Source of the DNA: CAYTRP01 sp964625145
Lineage (GTDB): Bacteria; Sumerlaeota; Sumerlaeia; SLMS01; JAHLLQ01
Assembly: GCA_964625145.1 (NCBI GenBank)
Contig: CAZVAQ010000104.1
Coordinates: forward strand, 1-12,141
Reading direction: 5' to 3'
DNA length: 12,141 bases
Under the pieces are notes generated by a model, which was not told the DNA's origin, searched no databases, and saw only the letters and a list, made by a program, of their open reading frames with translations. The stretch's first letter is position 1, and every line of letters begins with the position of its first letter. Both the position numbers and the translations under genes were made by a program. Below are positions 1-8,118 of this stretch, piece by piece.

Positions 1-68
1 GGGTCGATGGCATAGTTCACCATGAGCAGGTGGCGCCATTGCGTGGTGAGGAAGGGTTTTCGATTCAA
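1..68 (-). CDS. DUF2071 (YqjF-like) protein, N-terminal fragment
   Basis: Only the first 22 codons lie in the window; the gene runs off the left end. Read on the minus strand from TTG (68-66), the frame gives a short leader and then FLTTQWRHLLMVNYAIDP. This matches, from memory, the conserved opening of DUF2071/YqjF-like proteins (FLTAxWRxLxMLNYxVDP). The function of that family is not settled. TTG is the only start available: the frame is closed by a stop about 11 codons upstream and contains no ATG or GTG before the conserved block. The TTG shares two bases with the TGA stop of the acetyltransferase gene (TTGA), so the pair is probably translationally coupled. No strong ribosome binding site is visible. 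The family call rests on about 18 residues, so it is good but not certain. Confidence 0.68.
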   Translation of the reverse strand, partial: MNRKPFLTTQWRHLLMVNYAID

Positions 69-583
69 CGTCGCAGTTTCAACACCATGTGCGCTTCGTC
101 ACCATATCGACCATTGTTCAACAATGCCTGTTTCTCGATGCCCCAGGTCTTGAAGCCCACGGATTCGTAGAGGCGGACGGGGCCCGGTTCGTGGGTCGAG
201 GCGCTGAGCTGGATCTGCTCGATGCCCTGCCATTGGCGGGCGCGGGCGATGGCAGCCAGCATCATGGCCCGGCCGAGGCCGATCCCGCGGGCGTTGGGGG
301 AGACGTACACACCCCAGATGTGGGCGATGTGACGGCGCTTGAGCTTTGGGTCGCGGTAGAGGCCGACCATGCCCTGCAGGGTGCCATCCTGAAAGCCGCC
401 GAAGATTGCCTGCTCGTCCACGTCGGCCAGCGAGGCGCGCACAATGTCGGCAGAGTGAGCCCGGTCGTCCTCCGGCGAGGCGGCGAAGGAGAGCGGATCA
501 TTGGCCAGGGCCTCGGCCCGAAGGCGGATGAGGGCGTCAGCATCTCTAGGTGTCAGAAGTCGGATTGATGTCGGAGCACTCAT
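65..583 (-). CDS. GNAT-family N-acetyltransferase
   Basis: Encodes 172 residues, a normal length for a single-domain GNAT enzyme, which transfers an acetyl group from acetyl-CoA to an amine. The acetyl-CoA pyrophosphate-binding motif A is visible as VYVSPNARGIGLGRAM (about residues 92-107, RGIGLG at 99-104). The motif B region LYESVGF follows at about 138-144, and the N-terminal strand-helix IRLLTPRDADALIRLR is typical. The frame is open upstream to 631, but the start at 583 is preferred: it gives the canonical GNAT opening and has AAGG about six bases upstream. The protein is cytoplasmic, with no signal or membrane segment. Its substrate cannot be told from sequence; small-molecule amines, amino acids or antibiotics are all possible. 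It overlaps the downstream DUF2071 gene and is divergent from the glycosyltransferase block, so it is probably unrelated to it. Confidence 0.93.
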   Translation of the reverse strand: MSAPTSIRLLTPRDADALIRLRAEALANDPLSFAASPEDDRAHSADIVRASLADVDEQAIFGGFQDGTLQGMVGLYRDPKLKRRHIAHIWGVYVSPNARGIGLGRAMMLAAIARARQWQGIEQIQLSASTHEPGPVRLYESVGFKTWGIEKQALLNNGRYGDEAHMVLKLRR

Positions 584-759
584 GGCTACCTTGCGGAGGG
601 CTCCGAGGCCGGAGCTGGATGATGGTGGCACTCTGGCGTCGTCCTGCCCGATCCCAGGCCATGTGGCGAGCCCTTTCCCGTTGCCCGGGTGCCCGTCCCG
701 ACCATCATGGCGCCCCGCATCATTTGGCCTCTTGCAGGCAAACCTCGAGCAGGTATTTC
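584..759. promoter_or_regulatory. Divergent intergenic region between acetyltransferase and membrane-protein block
   Basis: These 176 bases separate two divergently transcribed genes, so promoters for both should lie here. The sequence is GC-rich and I see no convincing -35/-10 pair on either strand. A short inverted repeat, CTCC-GAGGCC-GGAG (601-614), lies close to the acetyltransferase start. The plus-strand frame is open through this region but encodes an Arg/Pro/Trp-rich stretch unlike the downstream protein, so I do not treat it as coding. Confidence 0.35.
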
Positions 760-2973
760 ATGACGTCGCTTCTTACAACGCTCTTGCTGATGGTCCTGCT
801 CGGGCTTCCGGCTTTTGTGGCCATCCGACTGTCCGGCTTTTTCTTCGGCGAAGCCGAATGGTGGCGGCGCGGCCTTGCGGCGGCGTGCCTGTTGCCGCTG
901 CTGATTTTTGGATCGGCGATGGTGCTGGCACCGTTCGCGTTGCTCAAGTTGTGGCCTGTTCTGGCGTTCATGCTTGTTCTGGCGGGCGCCTCTCTCGCCA
1001 TTCCCCGGGTGCCGTGGCGATACGATGCAACCGAAGCCGAAAGCATCAAGCCCCGCTGGCAGGTCGCCGTGGCCGGAGGGTTGGCAATCGCAGCATTCTG
1101 CGTTTATCTTCTGGGCAATTATGTCACGGGCACGTCGTACATGTCCGACGACTACGCCTACCACGGCCCCGCGATTGCCGGATGGTATCGCACGGGTACC
1201 CTGAACCATCCGCGCGTGCTCTTTGCGTCGTACTACCCACTGAATTCCCATGTGATCACACTCTACACGATCCTTCCGACTGGTGACTTGAGGTGGACGT
1301 GGGTGGCCACAGGCATTTGGCTCCTCCTGGGGAGCGCATCCCTTCTGGCCCTGACCCGGTGCCTTCCCCGCTACACGCTCTCCTGGGGGTTGCTCTCGGT
1401 CGCGTTCCTTCTGATCAACGGCCCGGTGAGCTGGCATCACTTCTTCACGCTGACCCCGGCGGATGTCTCCGGGGCCGTGGCCTTTCTGACCGCGTTCATC
1501 GTCTCGATTCCGCGAGAAGGCGCCCCACGGCGCGAAGCCCTCGCCCGCGTCACACTCGGTGCCATGATGATCGGTTTCGCGATGGGGACCAAGGCGTCCT
1601 TTGCCTCCGCAAGCGTTGTTGGTGGGTTCGGCCTTCTGTTCATGTCATTGTTTGGCCCGAGTCCCCTTCCTTTTATCAAGCGTCTGTGGACATCTTTCGG
1701 GCTGATCGGATTGGGGGCCTTCTCCACGGGTTCCTATTGGTTCCTTTGGAATTGGATCCATGCAGACAATCCCATGTTTCCCGCCCGAATCTGGAAGTTC
1801 AACGGACCCGGCCACGACCGTTGGTGGGGGGAAACCAAGCTCACTTATCATATCAAGGAAGCGCCGGATAACCGCATCTTCAAGCAGATCTGGGATCAGG
1901 CCATCGACTGGCCTCCCATGCTGGGCTACCTGAGTCTCCTCGGCATTTTGTTCTGCATCGGTTTCTCCGCATGGCTTGTCTGGAGCGCCGCGCGCCGACG
2001 TTCCGTCAATCCCCTGGGGCATCCGTTGTTGTGGATGTTCATCAGCGCCACGGTCCTGGTGATCCAATATCCCTTCATGCCCTATTCCGGATCCTTCGAC
2101 CCTATCACCGGCCATGATCTTTGGATCAACCACCGCTTCATCATCGCGTTCTTCATGGTCGGCGTAATCGCGCTGTGCTGGGGGCTTTCGAGTCTCACCA
2201 CCGCGATTCGCCATCCGCTGGGGTCACAGATTGCCAATGCCGTGGCATTCCTGGTGATCGCCTACATCCTTTGGGACAATTTCCCGCCGACCGGCCGGGG
2301 AGTGGCCAACACCCAGTCGGTTCCTGCACAGTTCGCCGGAGCAGCGGCGGGGATCCTGATCTTCGTGCTTCCCATGTTGCGTGCGGTGCGCGACGCATTG
2401 GCACTTCGGCCTGTCCGACTGGTTGCAGCGGGTGTTCTGCTTGCCATGGTCGCGCTTGCAGGAGCCATCCGTGAACGGATCCTCCCGCCGCCGTACATGA
2501 GCGTCATCAAGATCGAGTGGACCAAGATCATCCCGTCGATGATCGACGCGATCGACCAGCTCCCCCCAGGGAGCCGCATCGGCGAGTTCTCCATGAATGG
2601 CTGGGAGTCGTGGTACCTGTGCGGCTCAAGGTTGCAGCATGAACCCGTCCTCCTGTGGGATCGTGGAGGGGAAATGATCCCGCTGCACGAGGTATATCAC
2701 TCGGGGATGATCGACGAAGGGTACCCCCGCCTGGGTATCCGGCGGGTGGGTTACCTTCCCAACCCCGACACCTTTGCCGACAACCTCCGGCAGGTGGACA
2801 TGGACTACCTGTTCATCACGCGTTACCTGGTCGGAGCGCTGGACGACACCTGGCCAATCCAGCGTCCTTATGTTCAGGCGATGCCGGAGTTTGAGTTGAT
2901 CTGGGCCGACGAGAATTCAGAGATCTATCGCAAATTGCCGGACACCGCTTCCCGCGACGAAGACATGGATTGA
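760..2973 (+). CDS. Polytopic GT-C-like glycosyltransferase, tandem paralogue 1
   Basis: Encodes 737 residues with about 12-14 hydrophobic segments (for example 4-22, 38-80, 101-120, 181-200, 313-330, 397-420, 471-490, 562-580) and a soluble C-terminal domain (about 580-737). Features pointing to the GT-C fold (PMT/ArnT-like enzymes using polyprenyl-phosphate sugars) are SDDYAYH at 129-135 in the first large loop, where GT-C enzymes place catalytic or metal-binding acids, GTKAS around 276-280, and GSYW...DNPMFPAR at 324-343, resembling the W(Y/F)xxNxxxxGNPVFP block of bacterial GT-C proteins. The C-terminal part has RERILPPPYM, SRIGEFSMN and FELIWADENSEIYR. The frame is open back to 550, but ATG 760 is chosen because it aligns with the paralogue's start (MTSLLTTLLL versus MTAFLTTFLL); only a weak AGG precedes it. 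Probable site is the inner membrane with the C-terminal domain outside. Donor and acceptor are unknown. The GT-C assignment is inference from motifs and topology; the gene itself is secure. Confidence 0.85.
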   Translation: MTSLLTTLLLMVLLGLPAFVAIRLSGFFFGEAEWWRRGLAAACLLPLLIFGSAMVLAPFALLKLWPVLAFMLVLAGASLAIPRVPWRYDATEAESIKPRWQVAVAGGLAIAAFCVYLLGNYVTGTSYMSDDYAYHGPAIAGWYRTGTLNHPRVLFASYYPLNSHVITLYTILPTGDLRWTWVATGIWLLLGSASLLALTRCLPRYTLSWGLLSVAFLLINGPVSWHHFFTLTPADVSGAVAFLTAFIVSIPREGAPRREALARVTLGAMMIGFAMGTKASFASASVVGGFGLLFMSLFGPSPLPFIKRLWTSFGLIGLGAFSTGSYWFLWNWIHADNPMFPARIWKFNGPGHDRWWGETKLTYHIKEAPDNRIFKQIWDQAIDWPPMLGYLSLLGILFCIGFSAWLVWSAARRRSVNPLGHPLLWMFISATVLVIQYPFMPYSGSFDPITGHDLWINHRFIIAFFMVGVIALCWGLSSLTTAIRHPLGSQIANAVAFLVIAYILWDNFPPTGRGVANTQSVPAQFAGAAAGILIFVLPMLRAVRDALALRPVRLVAAGVLLAMVALAGAIRERILPPPYMSVIKIEWTKIIPSMIDAIDQLPPGSRIGEFSMNGWESWYLCGSRLQHEPVLLWDRGGEMIPLHEVYHSGMIDEGYPRLGIRRVGYLPNPDTFADNLRQVDMDYLFITRYLVGALDDTWPIQRPYVQAMPEFELIWADENSEIYRKLPDTASRDEDMD

Positions 2974-3100
2974 TGCAGTCGGGGTTCGGGTCAGGCTTGT
3001 GACCGGCGGGGGGATTACCGTTGACCGTCCCCGAGTGGCAGGCTGAATCCCACCCCCTTGTCCGGAGCGCCCGGGCGATCCAATCATCCATGGGGACACA

Positions 3101-5335
3101 ATGACCGCCTTCCTGACGACTTTCCTGCTGATCGCCATGGGCGTCATGCCGGGAATCGTGGCCAGCCGTCTCTCGGGTTGGTTCTTTGGCGAGGCTCCGT
3201 GGTGGAACCGGCTGCTGGCCGCGCTGTGCATCTATCCGCTCGTGATCTGGGCGGTGCTGATGGTGCTGGCGCCGTTTGCATTGATGACGTTATGGCCGGT
3301 CTTTGTGCTGATGTTGGTGGCGACGGTGGCTACGGTGTATGCGATCCCCGCCGTGCCGTGGCGATTTGGCGGGTGGAACCGCGAATACATCGGCCCATGG
3401 TGGCAGGTGGCGCTTGGTGCCGGGTTGGCCGTGGCGGCGTTCTGCGTGTTCTTTTTCAGCAACTTCATGACGGGCCCGCAGTACATGTCCGATGACTTCG
3501 CCTATCATGGGCCGACGATCGCGGGATGGTTCCGGACAGGGACGCTGAACCATCCACGAACGCTCTTCGCCGCGTACTATCCGTTCAACGGGCACATGAT
3601 CACCTACTATGCGATTCTTCCATCGGGTGACTTGCGCTGGACTTGGCTGTCGCTGGCGCCGTGGTTGCTGCTGGCAGCGGTGACGTTGATTGAAATGACG
3701 CGGCACTTGCCGCGGTACACGTTGGGGTGGGGCCTGATGACGGTTGTCGTCCACCTGGTCTGCAGCGAAGTGGCGTGGTATCATTTCTTTACCCTGTGTC
3801 CGACGGATGTTCAGGGGGCGGCGGCGTTCCTGGCCGGCATGGTTCTGGGGATTCCGCGTGAAGGCGCAAAGCCGCGCGAGGCATTGGCACGCGCGTGTCT
3901 TGGCGCTGCGATGGTGGGCTTTGCGATGGGGTCAAAGTCCACGTTTGCTTTGCCCGGCCTTTTCGGCGGGCTTGGCATTCTGATGATGAACATGCTCGGT
4001 TCGCACCCGCTCCCCCTGGTGCCGCGCCTGTGGAAGACTACCGGCATCATGGCCATTGGCGGTTTTGTGACGGGTTCGTATTGGTACATGTGGAATTGGG
4101 TGGTTACGGGCAATCCGGTGTTTCCAGCGCGCGTGTGGAAGTTCAACGGTCCCGGCCATTGGAAGAGCTGGGGTGATTCGACACTGTTGTATCACCTGCA
4201 GAACGCGAAGGAAGAGTGGGTTTGGTGGGATGCCCTCATGCAGTCGTTGAACTATCCGTGGAAGCTCGGCATCCTGGGCGCCTGTGGCATTGTGGTCTGC
4301 TCCGTCTTTATCGCACGGCAGGTTGGCAATGCAATCACGCGACGCGATTGGCCGATGCTTGGGCATCCGCTCATCTGGATGTACATCGCAGGGGCGTCGC
4401 TACTTGTCCAGTATCCGTTCATGCCATTTTCGGGATCGTTTCTCACTGACTTCATGGTCGTGAGCCAACGCTACTTCATCGTGTTCTTCCTGGTTGGATT
4501 CATCTCGCTTTGCTGGTTCGTCTCATACTCGGTGAAGCTGATCAGGCATCGCGTGGTCTTTTGCGTGGTCGATGGCCTGTTGTTCCTGGGTCTCGTGGTG
4601 GTGTCGTTGACCCTGATCAGGGACAATTCGTACTCGGTCGGCAACACGCAGACCGTTCCCGCGGTGATCACCGGAGCGATCGTCACGGTGCTGCTGCTTG
4701 TGTTTGGATATCGGGGCTTGCCGTGGCCGCCGCGCATTGGGCGGCCAGTCGTGATTGGTGGTGCCGTGGCGCTGTTGCTTTGCGGCAGCATCGCCGGTGC
4801 GATTCGCGAGCGCATCCTGCCGCCGCCCTACATGCGGATCATCAACATCTGGTGGACGCAGCCGGTTCCGCCCATCATTGACGCGCTGGACAAGCTTCCC
4901 GATGGCAGCCGCATCGGCGAGTTTTCCATGAATGTCTGGGAATACTGGTATATCTGCGGCTCGCGCATGCAGCACATCCCTGTCCCGATGTGGGAGGGGG
5001 GGCTGCCGATGCCGGAAGTGCACGTCATCTACGAAGAGGGGCTCATCGAGAAGGGATTCCACCGCCTCGGCCTGCCGCGGGAGAGGCACCTGCCCAATCC
5101 GGACAGCTTCAGCGACAACCTGCGCTCGGTCGATCTCGACTATCTGCTGGTCACCCAGTATGACAGCGGCGTTGTCGATGGTGCGTGGCCGCCCCAGCGC
5201 GAGCATATCCAGCGCATGCCGGAATTCGAGTTGATCTGGTCGCACGAGCATTCGGAACTCTATCGCCGGATTCCTGATTCGGAGTTGGGAAGGGGAGATT
5301 CACAGGCGGGTGACAAGGAATCCGGCGCGTTGTAG
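3101..5335 (+). CDS. Polytopic GT-C-like glycosyltransferase, tandem paralogue 2
   Basis: Encodes 744 residues, aligning end to end with the preceding gene and identical, by eye, at more than half of positions. Shared landmarks are RLSGWFFGEA (23-32), SDDFAYHGP (130-138, candidate catalytic acids D131 and D132), RTGTLNHPR (145-153), LPRYTLGWG (203-211), GSK (277-279), GSYW (325-328), GNPVFPARVWKFNGPGH (337-353) and GAIRERILPPPYM, followed by the soluble C-terminal domain with GSRIGEFSMN and MPEFELIWSHEHSELYRR. About 12-14 membrane segments are expected. The start has GGGGA four bases upstream. The polar tail after IPDSE (RGDSQAGDKESG) is not shared with paralogue 1. A 127-base spacer separates the copies, with no clear terminator, and the next gene starts 37 bases downstream, so co-transcription is likely. 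The role is inferred as a membrane glycosyltransferase using a lipid-linked sugar. The copies may differ in donor or acceptor. Confidence 0.85.
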   Translation: MTAFLTTFLLIAMGVMPGIVASRLSGWFFGEAPWWNRLLAALCIYPLVIWAVLMVLAPFALMTLWPVFVLMLVATVATVYAIPAVPWRFGGWNREYIGPWWQVALGAGLAVAAFCVFFFSNFMTGPQYMSDDFAYHGPTIAGWFRTGTLNHPRTLFAAYYPFNGHMITYYAILPSGDLRWTWLSLAPWLLLAAVTLIEMTRHLPRYTLGWGLMTVVVHLVCSEVAWYHFFTLCPTDVQGAAAFLAGMVLGIPREGAKPREALARACLGAAMVGFAMGSKSTFALPGLFGGLGILMMNMLGSHPLPLVPRLWKTTGIMAIGGFVTGSYWYMWNWVVTGNPVFPARVWKFNGPGHWKSWGDSTLLYHLQNAKEEWVWWDALMQSLNYPWKLGILGACGIVVCSVFIARQVGNAITRRDWPMLGHPLIWMYIAGASLLVQYPFMPFSGSFLTDFMVVSQRYFIVFFLVGFISLCWFVSYSVKLIRHRVVFCVVDGLLFLGLVVVSLTLIRDNSYSVGNTQTVPAVITGAIVTVLLLVFGYRGLPWPPRIGRPVVIGGAVALLLCGSIAGAIRERILPPPYMRIINIWWTQPVPPIIDALDKLPDGSRIGEFSMNVWEYWYICGSRMQHIPVPMWEGGLPMPEVHVIYEEGLIEKGFHRLGLPRERHLPNPDSFSDNLRSVDLDYLLVTQYDSGVVDGAWPPQREHIQRMPEFELIWSHEHSELYRRIPDSELGRGDSQAGDKESGAL

Positions 5336-5372
5336 GCCGCAGTTCGGAAATCTGCTTCAGTGGGTGGCATGA

Positions 5373-5933
5373 ATGCGCATTCGACCAACCTGCGGCTCAT
5401 CGCGTCCGTCGCGCTGCCATTGCTGGCTGATGCTTGCGGCGGCCGTGGGCATGGTTGTTGTGGCCACCTTGCCGGATGCGTCTGCGCGCGCGATGCAGAA
5501 GGACCTTGAGGCGGGAACGCCCAAATCGATCGGCCGTGTTCTTCGTCACATCAGCGATGAAACCCGGCTGGATGCGGACGACCGGCTGATTCCGTTTCTA
5601 ACCCATGAGGACAAACGCACGCGCGAGCGGGTGTTGCGGCATGTGTCGCGCCTGGATTCGTCGCGCACCGCCGTGGCGATTCTGGATGCTGTCAAGTCCG
5701 GTCATCTCGAAGTCGAACAGTCGGTCAAGGCCATCGAGGACAACGACAACCCGCTGTCCCGGAAGTTCATCGAGGATTGGCTGGATGCGCATGACGGCGA
5801 TGGCACGTGGCGATCGGCGCTTGCGGACCATCTTGCGATGCTTCGCAAGGAGGAGCGCCGGTGGGGCGCGCCGCCGCACACGGCTTCCATCATGGCAGCG
5901 CAGATGCAGGCGCTTGCGGAGGGGAACCCATGA
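5373..5933 (+). CDS. Small exported helical protein with HEAT-like character
   Basis: Encodes up to 186 residues. A hydrophobic segment, LMLAAAVGMVVVATLPDASA at about 19-38, looks like a signal peptide or membrane anchor, with possible cleavage after ASARA. The remainder is strongly helical: SIGRVLRHI, DDRLIPFLTHEDKRTRERVLRHVSRL, SRTAVAILDAVKSG and VEQSVKAIEDN resemble one or two HEAT-type helix pairs, which would suit a protein-binding scaffold. I do not recognise a defined family. The start is uncertain: ATG 5373 lacks a good ribosome site and gives an odd Cys/Arg-rich N-terminus, ATG 5430 would give a cleaner signal peptide, and ATG 5369 opens a different frame. The stop overlaps the next gene's ATG (ATGA), so the two are translationally coupled and probably work together at the outer face of the membrane. 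Confidence 0.72.
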   Translation: MRIRPTCGSSRPSRCHCWLMLAAAVGMVVVATLPDASARAMQKDLEAGTPKSIGRVLRHISDETRLDADDRLIPFLTHEDKRTRERVLRHVSRLDSSRTAVAILDAVKSGHLEVEQSVKAIEDNDNPLSRKFIEDWLDAHDGDGTWRSALADHLAMLRKEERRWGAPPHTASIMAAQMQALAEGNP

Positions 5934-6673
5934 TGGCCGCGCCGTGTTGGTTCCCGCGAGTCTTGAACGTCCTGACCATCCTCGCCAGCGCCGCACTGTG
6001 GCCCCTGGCCTGCAACGATTCCTTCTTCTATCACGCGGGCTCATCGCTGCGCGATGGTGTGGCGGCATTGTTCGTCGTGTGCCTCTTTGCGCAGTTTGCG
6101 CGCGCGATCATGCCGATGCTTCGAATGGCGCTTCGCGAGAAGAAGCGCGCTCCTGGCTTGGTTGCATTGATTGCTGTCTTGGGGATCATCATCCATTTCG
6201 AGCAGGAAACGTTCTTCGAGCGCGACCTGCCGCGCTATCGCGCTGACCGCATTTCGTACGCGGGCGAAAACGACGGGACGATCCTGCGTGCCTTCACCGA
6301 CCGCGATTTTTACTATCCGCCAGAGAGCTTTCTGGAGGAAGCGCGGCGCGTGATTCCCATGGACGGCGCGGTGCTGTATGTTGGCGACATCCGGCCCGAT
6401 CCCGTGAACTATGCGCTCTACCCGCGACCGGTGTACGCCATTCCGGCGTTGCAGCGCGCCACGCTGGCGGCGGCTGTCCGCGCATGGTCGCACGACGGCG
6501 ATCCCGCGTATCCGGATGGCTTTGCCAGGTGGCTCGAAGACGAAGCAGATGCGGCTGACATCGATGCTGAAACGCGCCGCGTCGTGCGCGAGCACTCCAT
6601 TGGATGGGTTGTGTATGTTGATTCAATGGACGAGACGGCCAACCGCATCATCCGGATCGGAGACGGCTCGTGA
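5930..6673 (+). CDS. Membrane protein with three N-terminal helices and an extracytoplasmic domain
   Basis: Encodes 247 residues. Three hydrophobic segments (about 11-28, 43-63 and 74-90) are followed by a soluble domain of about 155 residues, probably outside the cytoplasm. The domain contains FLEEARRVIPMDGAVLYVGD and YALYPRPVY (161-169), then EHSIGWVVYVDS near the end. From memory, similar text (VLYVGD ... YxLYPRxV ... end strand) occurs in soluble domains of proteins encoded beside bacterial GT-C glycosyltransferases, and the order resembles the C-terminal domains of the two large paralogues upstream. ATG 5930 is chosen for its GGAGGGG ribosome site and ATGA overlap with the previous stop; ATG 5933 is also possible. 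The gene's stop overlaps the GTG of the next gene (GTGA), and such tight coupling suggests a stoichiometric partner of that glycosyltransferase-like protein. No catalytic motif was seen. Confidence 0.85.
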   Translation: MMAAPCWFPRVLNVLTILASAALWPLACNDSFFYHAGSSLRDGVAALFVVCLFAQFARAIMPMLRMALREKKRAPGLVALIAVLGIIIHFEQETFFERDLPRYRADRISYAGENDGTILRAFTDRDFYYPPESFLEEARRVIPMDGAVLYVGDIRPDPVNYALYPRPVYAIPALQRATLAAAVRAWSHDGDPAYPDGFARWLEDEADAADIDAETRRVVREHSIGWVVYVDSMDETANRIIRIGDGS

Positions 6674-8118
6674 TGCCACTGGCCGGTTTGCTCCTGTTCG
6701 AGGCAATGATCGTGGCGGTGGGATTGTTCGTCGCGCGATTGCTGCTGCCGCGCGGTGAGCGCCATCCGGCGGAGTTGTGGCTGCCGCTGGCCTTTGCCGT
6801 CGGACTCACGGTGCATGCCATGGTGCTGATGGGCTCGCTGGCGCTGATGGGTTGGTACTCGCCGTGGCACTTGCCGGTGCTGGCCGTTGTTGCGCTGGTG
6901 CTGCACGGGGCATTGTGGCGGTCTCCGCGTTTGGCGCCGTTGGGGGGATTTGCCTTCCTGTCGCGGAGCGGTGCGGCACACACGCAATCCTTCCTGTGGT
7001 TGCTGGCGTTCATCGTACTTGGCCGGATTGTCATGCTTCATGCGGAGGCATTGCGCTTTCCGCTGTTCACGTGGGACGGGCGGTTCATCTGGAATCTCAA
7101 GGCCGTCATCCTCTTTCACGAAAGCACGATCTTCACGGATTCCTTCCTCCATCAGGATCGCGTGCATTTTCACCGCGACTATCCGCTGCTGTTGCCGGGC
7201 GCTTATCTAGGGATTTATCAAGCGGCTGGCGGCGTGTTCGAACGCATGGCGCGACTGTTCCTCGTGCATCTGATGACCATGTTCCTGCTGGCGTTCCACG
7301 GTGCGGCTCGCCAGCGCTGCGCGCCATGGCTGGCGATGCTGTTCACGGCGATCCTCGCCGCCGCGGCGTTTCGCATGGATTATACGGTGCGCGATGGAAT
7401 CACGCTGCTGACGGGCGTGGCCGATCTGCCGATGGCGTTCTTTGCCTTCATGGCGGTGGTGATGCACGGGCGCGGTTGGCGATCGCGGAATCTGCGGTGG
7501 CACTTGCTCGGCGGCCTGATGACCGGCGCATGCCTTCTGACGAAGAGCGAAGGGATCGTCGCCCTGGCGGCGATCGGGATGGGCAACGCGGTCATGGCGA
7601 TTGCCGGCCGACATGGCGCGTGGCGGGAGAGAATCATCGCCCTGGCTACATGCGCGGTGATTCCAGTGGCCGTTGCCTTGCCGTGGCTGGTTCTGAAGAC
7701 ACACCTGCCGAACTTCTATGACGAGCGCTTCGCGGACCTTGTCTCGCAATCGGGGTTCGGTCCGGTGATGGACCGCCTGCCGATCGTTGTGGGGATCGTG
7801 GTGAAGGAACTATTCGTTGTCCGCTCGTGGAACGTCTTGTGGCCGTTGCTGATTGTGGGGCTTTGCGCGGGGTTGTTTCTGAGGCGGTGGCGATGGAGCT
7901 GGCTGCCGGGGATCGTGGTGGTTCTTTGGCTGCCTGCGTACGTGTTGGCGTATCTGCTGACACCGCTGGATATTCGGTATCATGTGGAGACATCGGTCGG
8001 TCGGCTTTTGTCGCACTTCCATGCGCTGGCGCTGTTGCAGGTGGCATGGATGTTGGGACTGTGGCTGCGCTGGCACACCTTTCCGGCCCGAAATGTCGCC
8101 TCCGCGAGACCCGACTAA
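6670..8118 (+). CDS. Polytopic GT-C-like glycosyltransferase of a second subfamily
   Basis: Encodes 482 residues from GTG 6670, or 481 from ATG 6673. GGAG at 6659-6662 favours GTG slightly by spacing (7 versus 10 bases). About ten to twelve membrane segments cover the whole length; unlike the two larger GT-C-like proteins it has no soluble C-terminal domain. Landmarks are TWDGRFIWNLKA at 134-145 (D136 in the first outer loop, in the usual position of the GT-C acid), HRDYPLLLP at 168-176, ADLPMAFF at 251-258, GACLLTKSEG at 286-295 and YLLTPLDIRYHVETSVGR at 428-445. This combination (WDxxxxWxxKA, DYPLL, TKxEG, TPxDxxxHxxTSxxR) is one I associate with GT39/GT-C-like membrane proteins annotated only as hypothetical or dolichyl-phosphate-mannose-type glycosyltransferases. 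It overlaps the preceding gene by GTGA and ends the plus-strand block. Substrates are unknown. Confidence 0.85.
   Translation: MMPLAGLLLFEAMIVAVGLFVARLLLPRGERHPAELWLPLAFAVGLTVHAMVLMGSLALMGWYSPWHLPVLAVVALVLHGALWRSPRLAPLGGFAFLSRSGAAHTQSFLWLLAFIVLGRIVMLHAEALRFPLFTWDGRFIWNLKAVILFHESTIFTDSFLHQDRVHFHRDYPLLLPGAYLGIYQAAGGVFERMARLFLVHLMTMFLLAFHGAARQRCAPWLAMLFTAILAAAAFRMDYTVRDGITLLTGVADLPMAFFAFMAVVMHGRGWRSRNLRWHLLGGLMTGACLLTKSEGIVALAAIGMGNAVMAIAGRHGAWRERIIALATCAVIPVAVALPWLVLKTHLPNFYDERFADLVSQSGFGPVMDRLPIVVGIVVKELFVVRSWNVLWPLLIVGLCAGLFLRRWRWSWLPGIVVVLWLPAYVLAYLLTPLDIRYHVETSVGRLLSHFHALALLQVAWMLGLWLRWHTFPARNVASARPD

Noticed and set aside
89..568. Plus-strand open frame of 159 codons opposite the acetyltransferase
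   Set aside because: The minus strand carries clear GNAT motifs with a ribosome site; this is its antisense shadow.
550..759. Upstream extension of the first GT-C-like gene by 70 codons
   Set aside because: The extension is rich in Arg, Pro and Trp with no similarity to the paralogue, whose start aligns exactly with ATG 760.
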